A stretch of DNA of 52,663 bases from JBCCXL01 sp039191605 (GTDB taxonomy: Bacteria > Acidobacteriota > Thermoanaerobaculia > Multivoradales > JAHZIX01): positions 1 to 52,663 of the forward strand of contig JBCCXL010000027.1 in the NCBI GenBank assembly GCA_039191605.1. The letters run 5' to 3'. Shown here in pieces: positions 17,003 through 26,000 of this stretch. Below the pieces are notes generated by a model that did no database searches, had not been told where the DNA came from, and worked only from the letters and a program-made list of their open reading frames with translations. A program made the translations under genes and the position numbers. The stretch's first letter is position 1; each line of letters opens with the position of its first letter.

Positions 17003-18804
17003 TGAGCAGCACCGGAAGCCCATTCCCTGACCCCGCCGAGACCCGCACTCTCCCCGAGGTGCTGGAGCGCGCCGGAACCCGCTTCGGCGAGCGCCGGCTG
17101 GGCCTCTACGACGGTCGCGGCCGACGCATCGAGGAGCACACCTTCGCCGAGCTGTGGGCGCTGGCCCAGGATGCGGCGAATCGCTGGCGCGGAAGAGGCC
17201 TCGCCCCCGGCGATCGAGTGCTCGTCTGCCTGCCTTCCAGCTGGCAGTGGATGCAGGCCTGGTGGGGCGCCGCGCTGCTCGGCGCCCTGCCGGTGGCGAT
17301 CGCCCCGGCGGGGGCCATGGGCTCCTCCGAAGGGCATACCCGCCGCCTGGCGGAGGTCGCCCGGCGACTCGGTGCCCGCGCGGTGGTGGCACCGCCGACG
17401 GTCGCCGAGCAGGTCGACCAGCTGCTGGCTCAGCCGCCGGATCCCGTCAAAGGAGCTACCGAAGAAGGAGAAACCCTCGCCGACGGAGCCTCCCCTGGCT
17501 CTGCGGCGCCCCAGGGACGCGAGGAGCTCGAGCACCTGCGCAGCGTTTGGCTCGCTCCCGAAGCTCTCGCCGCGGCGCCGGCGGTGGCCGGCCCTATCGC
17601 CCGCCCGGAAGCCGTGGAGACCGCCTTCCTGCAGCTCACCAGCGGCTCCACCGGCCGGCCCCGGGCGGTGCGCATCTCCCATCGCGCAGCGCTGCACAAC
17701 GGCCTCGCCAGCTCCGAGGCCATCGGCGCCCCCTACGGCAGCGCGGCGCACCGCTGGGCCGACTCCATGGTTTCCTGGCTGCCCCTGCACCACGACATGG
17801 GGCTGGTGGGCTGCCTGCTGCTGTGCCTCAACCTCGGCCTCGATCTTTGGTTGATGAACCCCACCACCTTCCTGGCGCGTCCGCAGCTGTGGCTCCAGGG
17901 CTTGGCAGAGCGCGGCAAGACCTTCGCCCCGGCGCCGAATTTCGGCTACCACCTGCTCACCGAGAGGCTGCAGCCGAAGGCCCTTCAGGATCTCGACCTC
18001 AGCGGCTTCCGGGCCGCCATGGCGGGAGCCGAGATGGTGCGACCGGAGACCGTAGCGGCCTTCCTCGAGCTCACCGCCGACACCGGCTTCTCCCCTCAGG
18101 CCTTCCGCCCCTGCTACGGCCTCGCCGAAGCCACGCTGGCGGTGACCTTCGATCAGCGCGGGGAGGGGCTGCGCACCCGCCCGGTGCCGGAGGGTGGCGA
18201 CGCCGGCCTGGGCCTCTCCGAGGTCGCCTGCGTCGGCCACCCCGTCGTCGATACCGAGGTGGAGATCACCACCCCCGACGGCGCTGCCGTGGCCGAAGGC
18301 GTCATTGGCCAGGTGCGGGTGCGAGGGCCAGGGATCTTCGATGGCTACTTCAACGATCCCCGAGCCACCACCGAGGGGCTGGTAGACGGCGCCCTGGTCA
18401 CCGGGGATCTGGGCTTTCAGCTCGACGGCGAGCTCTACCTTACCGGACGCACCAAGGATGTGCTGATCCTGCGCGGACATAATCTGATGCCCCACGAGCT
18501 CGAATGGCTGGCGGAGGAGGTCACCGGCGGCGGCGGCGCTCAGCGCACCGGCGCCTTCTCCATCGCCCAGGGAGCGGAGGGGGAGGTGGCGGTGCTGGCG
18601 GTAGAGACCAACGAACGCGATCCCGAAGCCCGCGCCGCGCTGGATCGAGCGATCCGCCAGCGACTCGGGCGCGCCCTCTCTCTCACGCTGGCGGACCTGG
18701 TCTTCGTGCGCCGGGGCCGCCTCCCGAAAACCACCAGCGGCAAGGTGCAGCGCCGACAGCTGCGGCAGATGTATCTCGACGGTAGCCTCGACCGCCTCGG
18801 CTGA
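16999..18804 (+). CDS. Fatty acyl-AMP ligase / acyl-CoA synthetase
   Basis: A 601-residue adenylate-forming enzyme. Motifs in order: LTSGSTGRPRAVRISH (ATP loop, near residue 215), SWLPLHHDMGLVG (near 260), PCYGLAEATLAV (near 375), VTGDLGFQLDGELYLTGRTKDVLILRGHN (near 475) and the C-terminal catalytic Lys in KTTSGKVQRRQL. The SWLPLHHDMGLVG block is characteristic of the FAAL branch, which makes acyl-adenylates and passes them to a carrier protein. The ATG at 16999 overlaps the stop of the oxygenase gene. The acyl carrier protein follows 102 bp downstream, so it is the likely acceptor. A CoA ligase activity cannot be excluded by eye. Confidence 0.9.
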   Translation: MMSSTGSPFPDPAETRTLPEVLERAGTRFGERRLGLYDGRGRRIEEHTFAELWALAQDAANRWRGRGLAPGDRVLVCLPSSWQWMQAWWGAALLGALPVAIAPAGAMGSSEGHTRRLAEVARRLGARAVVAPPTVAEQVDQLLAQPPDPVKGATEEGETLADGASPGSAAPQGREELEHLRSVWLAPEALAAAPAVAGPIARPEAVETAFLQLTSGSTGRPRAVRISHRAALHNGLASSEAIGAPYGSAAHRWADSMVSWLPLHHDMGLVGCLLLCLNLGLDLWLMNPTTFLARPQLWLQGLAERGKTFAPAPNFGYHLLTERLQPKALQDLDLSGFRAAMAGAEMVRPETVAAFLELTADTGFSPQAFRPCYGLAEATLAVTFDQRGEGLRTRPVPEGGDAGLGLSEVACVGHPVVDTEVEITTPDGAAVAEGVIGQVRVRGPGIFDGYFNDPRATTEGLVDGALVTGDLGFQLDGELYLTGRTKDVLILRGHNLMPHELEWLAEEVTGGGGAQRTGAFSIAQGAEGEVAVLAVETNERDPEARAALDRAIRQRLGRALSLTLADLVFVRRGRLPKTTSGKVQRRQLRQMYLDGSLDRLG

Positions 18805-18906
18805 TTCTCTTTCCTTTTTCTTTCTCTCCAGCCCTCACAACTCAACCATAAACTCCACAGGCCCAGGGCCACTCCTTCTCTGCCCCAGGGCCGAAGGTGA
18901 TCGATC

Positions 18907-19152
18907 ATGAGCCACGACGACAATCCCAAGATCCAAACCGCCCGACAGGTTCTGTCGGAAATCAGCGGCGTCGATGCCGCCGAGCTACAGCCCCAGCAGG
19001 AGCTGGTCTCCGACCTGGGCATCGATTCCCCGAAGGCTCTCAAGCTCCTCGTCGAGCTGGAGGACCGGCTGGACATCGAGATCTCCGACGAAGAAGCCGC
19101 CGGCCTCAACACCGTCGGCGACATCTTCAGCTACCTGGGAGCGATCTCCTGA
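18907..19152 (+). CDS. Free-standing acyl carrier protein
   Basis: An 81-residue acyl carrier protein with the phosphopantetheine attachment Ser in DLGIDSPKALKLL (near residue 40), followed by the helix II/III acidic face (LVELEDRLDIEISDEEAAGLNTVGDIFSYL). The Asp-Ser motif reads D-S-P rather than the usual D-S-L. The protein is separate from fatty acid synthase genes and lies between the acyl-AMP ligase and the DUF374 acyltransferase, which suggests a dedicated carrier that takes the activated acyl group and delivers it. It needs a PPTase; one is at 41956-42738. GAAGG lies upstream of the ATG. Confidence 0.93.
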   Translation: MSHDDNPKIQTARQVLSEISGVDAAELQPQQELVSDLGIDSPKALKLLVELEDRLDIEISDEEAAGLNTVGDIFSYLGAIS

Positions 19153-19301
19153 ACTCCTCCTCCAATCCTGCGGCATCCGACGGCGCCGACAGCGCTGCGT
19201 CGGATGTCCCTGAGGCAAGCCCCACCCAGGCCACGGCGAGCACAGCCCACGCTGCGGAAAGCCCGGCCCAGGCTGCAAACAACACGGCCCAGCCCTTCGC
19301 C

Positions 19302-20078
19302 GTGGCTCCGGCGCCCAGCCGCCCAGCGCGGGAGCTCACCCCTGCCGAGATCAAGCGCCAGCACCGCCTCGCCCGAGGGGTTAGCTGGATCCTCTCTGCC
19401 CTCGGCGCCACCTGGAGGGTGGAGCTGGTGGCCGGCAAAGAGCGCCTGGAGGCCATTCGCCGCCACCAGGAGCCGGTGGTCTTCGCCTTTTGGCACAACG
19501 GGGCGCCGATATCCGCCTGGCTATTGCGCCGGTGGTTTCTCTCCCGCGGCGTCCCCCTCACCGTTCTGGTGAGCCAGAGCCGAGACGGTGAGCTGGGGGC
19601 GGGCCTGGCGATCCACTGGGGGGCGAAGGTGGTGCGCGGCTCCGCGTCCCGGGGAGGCGCCGCGGGGCTGCGCCGCCTCTATCGCGAGGTGCGCAAAGGC
19701 TCCAACGCCATCACCATTCCCGACGGCCCCCGCGGCCCGATCTTCGAGGCCAAGCCGGGAGCCGTGGTGCTCTCGCAGCTCACCGGCGCCGCGATCCAGC
19801 CGATGGCCATCGCCGTCGACCGCGCCTGGCGAGCCAAGTCCTGGGACCGTATGATCTTTCCCAAACCCTTCGCTCGCGTGCGCGTCGCCTTCGGCGACCC
19901 CATCGCGGTGCCCAACGAGTTGACGCCGCCACCGGCCTACGATGTTGAGCCAGGCGTCGACGGCGCCTCCCTGGAGGCTTGGCAGCGCTATCTCAGCCAG
20001 GTTCTGAACCGTCTGGTGGAGCGAGTGAAGCCCGATTCCGGCGACTCGCCGAGCCGCCGGCCCGGAATCTCTGGCTAG
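19302..20078 (+). CDS. DUF374 lysophospholipid-acyltransferase-like protein
   Basis: A 258-residue acyltransferase of the DUF374 group: FAFWHNGAPISAWLL (near residue 65), VSQSRDGELGAGLAIHWG, then TIPDGPRGPIFEAKPGAVVLSQLTGAAI. The WHNG, SRDG and PDGPRGP blocks correspond to motifs I-III of the lipid A/lysophospholipid acyltransferase fold. Its likely job is to transfer an acyl chain, here probably from the acyl carrier protein, to a lipid or sugar acceptor at the inner membrane. The start is uncertain. I chose GTG 19302; an Ala/Ser-rich stretch remains open from a CTG at 19149 that would overlap the carrier-protein stop. No ATG is available in frame between them. Confidence 0.85.
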   Translation: MAPAPSRPARELTPAEIKRQHRLARGVSWILSALGATWRVELVAGKERLEAIRRHQEPVVFAFWHNGAPISAWLLRRWFLSRGVPLTVLVSQSRDGELGAGLAIHWGAKVVRGSASRGGAAGLRRLYREVRKGSNAITIPDGPRGPIFEAKPGAVVLSQLTGAAIQPMAIAVDRAWRAKSWDRMIFPKPFARVRVAFGDPIAVPNELTPPPAYDVEPGVDGASLEAWQRYLSQVLNRLVERVKPDSGDSPSRRPGISG

Positions 20079-20121
20079 ATTCCCTCACCTAGATTCCCCG
20101 AAAACTTGAGGAGGAGCAGGT

Positions 20122-20562
20122 ATGGAGCCTTCCCACGATCGAGAAGACCTCGCCCGAGTCATCTCTGGCTGGAACCGCGAAACGCTGATCGATGAATACG
20201 TCCGCCACCGCGACGACTTCGAGCCCGGCGCCCAAGAGATCCTGGAGCAGGAGCTCGCCAGGCGCGGGCTGAGCGAGGAGGACCTCTCCGAGGCCCGGCA
20301 GGCCTACCGCTGGGAGCTCGCCAAGCGCGCCTTGGCGGACGAAAAGCTGGTCACCGTCCAGCGCTTCTCGGACCGCATGACCGCCCTCGTCGCCCAGGAC
20401 CTGCTGGAGCAGGCGGGCATCCCCTGCTTCGTGCGAGGGCTGGACCGGCTCTTCTCCGATCTGCTGGCCCTCTCCTTCCAGCCCATCACCATCAAGGTCG
20501 CGGAGCACGATGTCCCCCGGGCCCAGGAAGCGCTTCACGATCTCCAGCTAGACGAGGCCTGA
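20122..20562 (+). CDS. DUF2007-domain protein
   Basis: A 146-residue cytoplasmic protein with a strong ribosome-binding site (AGGAGGAGCAGGT) before the ATG. The N-terminal half is helical and charged (RDDFEPGAQEILEQELARRGLSE). The C-terminal half, about residues 75-146, resembles DUF2007 ('putative signal transducing protein'): KLVTVQRFSDRMTALVAQDLLEQAGIPCFVRG, ITIKVAEHDVPRAQEALHDL. Such domains are thought to bind small ligands or partners; no enzyme residues are visible. It follows the acyltransferase by 43 bp on the same strand and could be its last partner, or independent. Confidence 0.8.
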   Translation: MEPSHDREDLARVISGWNRETLIDEYVRHRDDFEPGAQEILEQELARRGLSEEDLSEARQAYRWELAKRALADEKLVTVQRFSDRMTALVAQDLLEQAGIPCFVRGLDRLFSDLLALSFQPITIKVAEHDVPRAQEALHDLQLDEA

Positions 20563-20602
20563 AGACCCCTGACTCCAGGGAGCCGAGCGCTCCAGAAACC
20601 CG

Positions 20603-21826
20603 CTAGCTTCGGGAACCCCGCACCGCCTCCACCAGCGCTCGATCCAGCTCCGGTGCCCGCTGGCACCAGGCGAAGCGCCGAGCCGCGGCGATGCAGGGCG
20701 CCAGGCTCCTTCGCCAGGCCTCGGCGTCCCGGCGCTGCCCGGCCAGCTCTCGCAGGCGTGCCGCCAGGTTCTCCGCCCCGCCTTCCCAGAGGAATCTCTC
20801 CGGCCGCTGGAGCGGGGAGAGAAGCTCGGGATAAGACAGCCGCCTAGGCAGCAGAGGCCACGCGCCGGAGGCCATCGCCTCGACGGCGGAGAGCCCAAAG
20901 AACTCATGACGGGCGGTGGAGACGAAGACATCCGCGCCGGCCAGCGCCTGCCGGTAATCCTCACGGCGAGGGAGGTAGCCCCATCGCCGAACCCTGTCAC
21001 CGAGACTTTCCCGGGCGCGCTGGAAGACTTCCGGCACGCGCCGGAAGCTCTCGCCGAGCACGTCGACCCGAAAGTCGACACCTGCCTCCACCAGCAGCTG
21101 CAGGGCCGCGAAGAAAGTCTCGGGATCCTTGTCGTGCTCCCAGCGGGCCGCCCACAGGATCGACAGTGCTTCCTCTGGTAGCTCCCCCGGCGGATCTCCT
21201 GGTAACGACTCGCGCTGCGGCGCGGCATCGATCCCCGGCGCTTGCACCCGCGCCTGCCGCAATCTCTGCCTCGCCTGCCGGCGCAACGGGCGGCTGCGGG
21301 CCGAATCCGGCATCGCCGCCAGCAGCTCGTCGAGAGCGCCGCTGAGCTCCCGACGGTGAAACTCCGAGTTGAACCACACCTCGGAGGCGGCGAGCATCGT
21401 AGTCCAGTGAATCAACCCGAAGTGGGCATCCCTGGGATCTTCCTTGCTCTGGGAAGGGTAGGTGAGCTGATTCTCGTGAAAGTAGACCACCGCCGGGAGC
21501 CCCCGTAGGCCAGCGGGGAGCAGCCCGTAGAGCTCCGCTAGGTTCACCATCGAGGTCACCAGCAGGCCGTCCCACCGCTGGTCACCAGGCCGCCCGGCGG
21601 TCGTAGCCGAGGTCGAAGTCGAGACCGAAGCCGAAGCCCCGAGGATCTCCCTGACCTCAGCGGCAAAGCTCGCCGCCGAATGCCTCATGCGCCACTTCCA
21701 ATGATGGGGCGGAAGGGTCAGCACCGTGAAGCGGTGGGCGCTGCGCTCCACCCAGGAGTCGAGGAAAGCTCGGTGGCTGCCGCCGTAATAGGGCTCTAGA
21801 GCCAGGATGCGGAGACTCTCGCTCAT
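20603..21826 (-). CDS. DUF3524 glycosyltransferase, GTDC1/queuosine mannosyltransferase-like
   Basis: A 407-residue GT-B glycosyltransferase. The N-terminal domain (residues 5-185) carries the DUF3524 signature: LALEPYYGGSHRAFLDSWV, HHWKWRMRHSA, LLVTSMVNLAELYGL, VVYFHENQLTYP, HFGLIHWTTMLAASEVWFNSEFHR. The C-terminal Rossmann-like domain has ILWAARWEHDKDPETFF and the nucleotide-sugar site around HEFFGLSAVEAMASGAWPLLP. Vertebrate members (GTDC1) add mannose to queuosine in tRNA; bacterial members are less studied. An Ala/Ser/Thr-rich insertion lies near residue 65. It converges with the DUF2007 gene. No queuosine gene is near, so the tRNA role is inferred from family only. Confidence 0.85.
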   Translation of the reverse strand: MSESLRILALEPYYGGSHRAFLDSWVERSAHRFTVLTLPPHHWKWRMRHSAASFAAEVREILGASASVSTSTSATTAGRPGDQRWDGLLVTSMVNLAELYGLLPAGLRGLPAVVYFHENQLTYPSQSKEDPRDAHFGLIHWTTMLAASEVWFNSEFHRRELSGALDELLAAMPDSARSRPLRRQARQRLRQARVQAPGIDAAPQRESLPGDPPGELPEEALSILWAARWEHDKDPETFFAALQLLVEAGVDFRVDVLGESFRRVPEVFQRARESLGDRVRRWGYLPRREDYRQALAGADVFVSTARHEFFGLSAVEAMASGAWPLLPRRLSYPELLSPLQRPERFLWEGGAENLAARLRELAGQRRDAEAWRRSLAPCIAAARRFAWCQRAPELDRALVEAVRGSRS

Positions 21827-22087
21827 ATCTCTATGGTAACGGTCTCTATGGTCCCCATGTCGGCACCCGCGGGGCCCGCGCCTCCACCTCCATCGACGGT
21901 TTCCAAGACCCCATGGCGGGGCTGGCAGACTGCTATCATTACGGGTGCGGCGGAGGCCGCTCAGCTTCTCACCTTTGCCCTCTAAATCAGCGCGGCGCCT
22001 CCTCCCTCACTCCCCCTCTCAGCTTCCTCTCTCCCCGAGAGATACCCCTAGATCAATCCCCTCTGACTCCTCTGGAAGGATCCCTCT

Positions 22088-22855
22088 ATGCAGCTCAACG
22101 AGAAGACCTTTCTCATCACCGGCGGCGGCTCCGGTCTCGGCGAGGCCAGCGCCCGGCGCCTGGTCGCCGGCGGCGCCCGCGTCGTCCTGCTCGATGTCAA
22201 CGTTCCCCGTGGTCAGGCGGTAGCCGACGAGCTGGGAGATTCCGCCCGCTTCGTGGCCACCGACGTGACCGACGAGAAAGCCGTGCAGGCGGCCATCGAC
22301 GTCGCCCGCGAAGCCTTCGGCGGGCTCCATGGCGCGGTCAACTGTGCCGGCGTGGGAGATCCGGCAAAGATCCTCGGCAAGCACGGGCCCCACCCCCTCA
22401 ATCTCTTCGACAAGGTGATTCGAATCAACCTGATAGGCACCTTCAACGTCCTGCGCCTGGCCGCCGCGGCGGCGGCGGAGAACGAGGCCGAAGAGACCGG
22501 TGAACGCGGCGTGATCATCAACACCGCCTCCATCGCCGGCTACGAAGGCCAGATCGGCCAGGCCGCCTACGCGTCCTCCAAGGCCGGCATCATCGGCCTC
22601 ACCCTGCCCGCCGCCCGAGAGCTCTCCCGCCACGGGATTCGTGTGGTGACCATCGCCCCGGGCCTCTTCGACACGCCCCTCCTGGCCGGCCTGCCGGAAG
22701 CCGCGAGGGTTTCCCTCGGAGAGCAGATCCCCTTCCCGTCGAGGCTCGGAAACCCCGAAGAATACGGCCGCCTGGTGGAGCACATCGTCTCCAACTCGAT
22801 GATCAATGGAGAGGTGATTCGACTCGACGGTGCCCTGCGCATGGCACCGAGATAA
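22088..22855 (+). CDS. SDR-family 3-hydroxyacyl-CoA dehydrogenase-like oxidoreductase
   Basis: A 255-residue short-chain dehydrogenase. The cofactor loop TGGGSGLG is at residues 11-18, followed by Asp near position 37 (VVLLDVN), which favours NAD over NADP. NCAG and the Ser...Tyr-x3-Lys triad (TASIAGYEGQIGQAAYASSK) follow. The segments LTLPAARELSRHGIRVVTIAPGLFDTPLLAGLPE and VNSMINGEVIRLDGALRMAPR match type-2 3-hydroxyacyl-CoA dehydrogenases (HSD17B10-like) of beta-oxidation. It stands alone; GGAAGG lies upstream of the ATG. Substrate specificity is inferred. Confidence 0.9.
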   Translation: MQLNEKTFLITGGGSGLGEASARRLVAGGARVVLLDVNVPRGQAVADELGDSARFVATDVTDEKAVQAAIDVAREAFGGLHGAVNCAGVGDPAKILGKHGPHPLNLFDKVIRINLIGTFNVLRLAAAAAAENEAEETGERGVIINTASIAGYEGQIGQAAYASSKAGIIGLTLPAARELSRHGIRVVTIAPGLFDTPLLAGLPEAARVSLGEQIPFPSRLGNPEEYGRLVEHIVSNSMINGEVIRLDGALRMAPR

Positions 22856-23093
22856 GGATCTAGATCAGCGCCGAGAGAAGCTTGAGGGACGGGTCCTAAG
22901 GCCTCGGCATCAGGGCGACGAGGGCGACTTCCTCCAAGGCAAGATCATCTTCCACCCCGGAGGTACGGGGTGAGCATGGTAGCCTTTGAGCAGAGTTCGT
23001 CTTCTGTGATGTTGTTTCTATGCTCCGGGATCTCCCGTCCGCTCGTCGGGCGGGGCCGGTGCCGTCTCCCCAGCCAAGGGGCCCTCAACGACC
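22856..23093. other. Intergenic region before the large kinase
   Basis: 238 bases without a recognised gene; it should hold the kinase promoter. No clear dyad, repeat or -35/-10 pair was seen. Confidence 0.4.
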
Positions 23094-26000
23094 ATGTCGC
23101 CCTCGCCTAGCAGGGGCCGATCGTCCCACTCCTCCGAATCCGATCTCGATTCCTGCGAGCTTCGGAAACGGCCGGTCGGTTCCCTCTGTCTGCCGCCGGA
23201 GCCCTTCCGCCTCGGCCCCTGTACTCTGCTGGAGACCCTCGGAGCCGGCGGAGCGGGCACCGTGTACCGTGCCCGCCTCGAAGAAGAGCGAGAGTACGGC
23301 GCCATCGGCAGCATCGTCGCCGTCAAGGTGCTGGATCCGGAACGCATCGAGTCCAACACCGTCTTCCAGCGCTTCTTGCGCGAGGTGAGCCTCGGTACCT
23401 CCGTGCACCATCCCGCCATCGTGCGCACCTTCGAGAGCGGTTTCGAAGCCCCCGAGGGAAACGAGGAAGGGTACCACTACCTAGTCATGGAGCTGGTTCA
23501 GGGCAAGACCCTGCGCCAGCTGATGAGCGATCTCGGCAACTTCGAGGTCGAGCGCGTGCGTACCCTGGCGCTGCGCATCGCCGACGGCCTGGACGCCATC
23601 CATAGCGCCGGCGCCGCTCACCGCGACCTCAAGCCGGCGAATGTCTTCGTCACCACCGAGGATCAGATCAAGCTGATGGACCTCGGGGTCGCGTACCTGA
23701 TGCAGGAGTCCACCCGCCTGACCCGGGAGGGCTATTTCGTCGGCACCCTGCTCTACGCCTCTCCCGAGCAGATTCATGGCCAACCCGTCGGACCCCAGGC
23801 GGATCTCTACTCCCTCGGAGTGGTGCTCTACGAGGCCGCTACCGGGGTGCAGCCCTTCGAGGCCCAAACCACCCACGGCATTGTCCAGCGTCACCTGCGG
23901 CACGTCCCGCCGCGAGCCGGTGCCCTCAACCCGCAGCTGCCGCGATGGCTGGAAGAGGTCATCGCCCGCCTGCTGGAGAAGGAGCCCAAGCACCGCTTCG
24001 CCACCGCCGCCGAGCTGCGGGAGGTGCTGCGAGAGGGGGAGCTTTCCGACTGGTGGCAGCGCCGGCGGCGGCTCTTCGAGCATGAAGTTCCCCGAACGCT
24101 GCCAACGCTGCCGGTGGAGCGCCTCGCTCCCTTCGTCGGCCGCTATCGCGAGCTCCAGACGTTGCGCACCCTCTACCGTGATGCCCGCGGCGGACGGGGC
24201 CGAGCCCTGCTGCTGGTCGGCGAAGACGGGGCCGGTAAAACCCGATTGCTCGACGAGCTGATCTCCCAGATCGCTGCCGAAAAGGATCCCGCCACGGTGC
24301 TCTATGGGTCCTACAAGCTCCGTTCTCCCGGCACGGCCGCCACCGAGCCCTTGACCACCGCCAGAGGCTTTGCCCAAGGGGTGCTTCACTTCCTGCTGCC
24401 CTCCTCCCTCGAGTTAGCCTCCGCGGAGCAGCAATGCGGCCGGCTGGAGCAACAGCTCTCCCGCTACCTCAGCGCCCTGCCCCGACTGGTGCCCGGCTTC
24501 GTAGACCTGCTCGCCGGCGGCGAGCCTGCCAACGAAGCGGACCCGGAAAGCGCCGAAGCAGGAAAGCTCTCGAGAGCTTCGATTCAGGCGGTCTACGCCT
24601 ACTTGGCCAGCGTGCTTGCCGCCCAACAAACCGTGGTTTGGTTCGTCGAGGATCTCCACCTCGCCTCCGAGATCGATCACGAGGTCTTTGCGGCCCTCGC
24701 TCAGCAATGTGCCGAGAGCTCGATCCTGCTGGTGGGCACCCTACGCCCAGGACCGGACGTGCCGCCGCTCCAAACCTTCGGCGACGATCGATACCTCAGC
24801 ACCCTGGCCGTCGGCCGACTGTCCCCGCGACAGGTTCAGCAGATGTTCGAAGGGGTCTTGGGCTCTGCCCCGAGCGCTGAAGAGCTGAGTCATCAGCTCA
24901 CCGAGCGCTGTAACGGGAATCCCTATTTTCTCCTCGAGATGATCCGTCATCTCGAGGATCAGGGGCAGCTGCGTCGCAACCCGCAAAGCCACTCCTTAGA
25001 GCTGGCGAAACCGCTGCAGGCAGAGACGGTGCCCGCCACCATCAGGGAGCTGCTGCGCCGACGCCTTCTGCATCTCTCCACCGACGATCGCCAGCTGCTG
25101 GAGATCGCCGCGGTGCAGGGACTCAGCTGCTCTCCGCTGCTCTTGGCGACCCTAGACCGAGGGGAGAGCTCGCCCCGAACCACTGATGGCGTGGAGGCTC
25201 TATCGAAACAGCTGCGACGCCTGGAGCGAGAGACCGGGCTAGTGCACGAAGAGGAGGGAAGCTTCCACTTCGACCACCTCCTGCTGCAGGAAATGATCTA
25301 CGGCGAGCTGTCCCTCCCGCAGCGAGCACAGCTCCATGGAGACCTGGCGCGCGCGGCGGAGCTCCTGGCCACGGCCGCCCAAATCAGCCCCGATGGCGAG
25401 ACCGCCGCGTCCATCGCCTGTCACTATCTGAGGGCCGGGCTACCGGCCCTCACCCTGCCCTACCTCGCCTCCGCCCTCGATCATCTCGCCGCCACCTACC
25501 AACAGCGAACCCTCTTGGAGCTGGTCGAGGGCACTCTGGCGGTGCTGGGCAACGGGGCTCCTGAGCTACACGGGTCGCCTGAGCTTCGCTGCCACGCCCG
25601 CATTCACCAGAGTCGCTGCCTTCAGCTCCAGGGCCGCTGGGCCGAAGCCGAAGAGGCCGCCAAAGACGCCCTAGCCGCGGCGCGGGCGGCAGATTCCCCC
25701 CGCTGGCTGGCTCTCGCCCAGCTGAGCCTCGGACGGGTTCGCGGCGCACTGGAAGATCATCGCGGAGCCTACAGTCTTCTGGAGGCTGCCGGGGACAGCG
25801 CCCGCTTGGCGGCAGATCCCGCGCTGGAAGCGGACGCTTGGGGCGCCCAGGGCCTCACCCTCGCCGCTGGCGGCAACCTCGACACCTCGAATCAATGCTT
25901 CCGGCGCCAGCGCGATCTGGCTCAGCAGCTAGAAGATTCCCGCATCGCCGGCTCGGCCTACACCGGGCTGGCCCGCAATCTGCTGGACCGAGGAGAGTGG

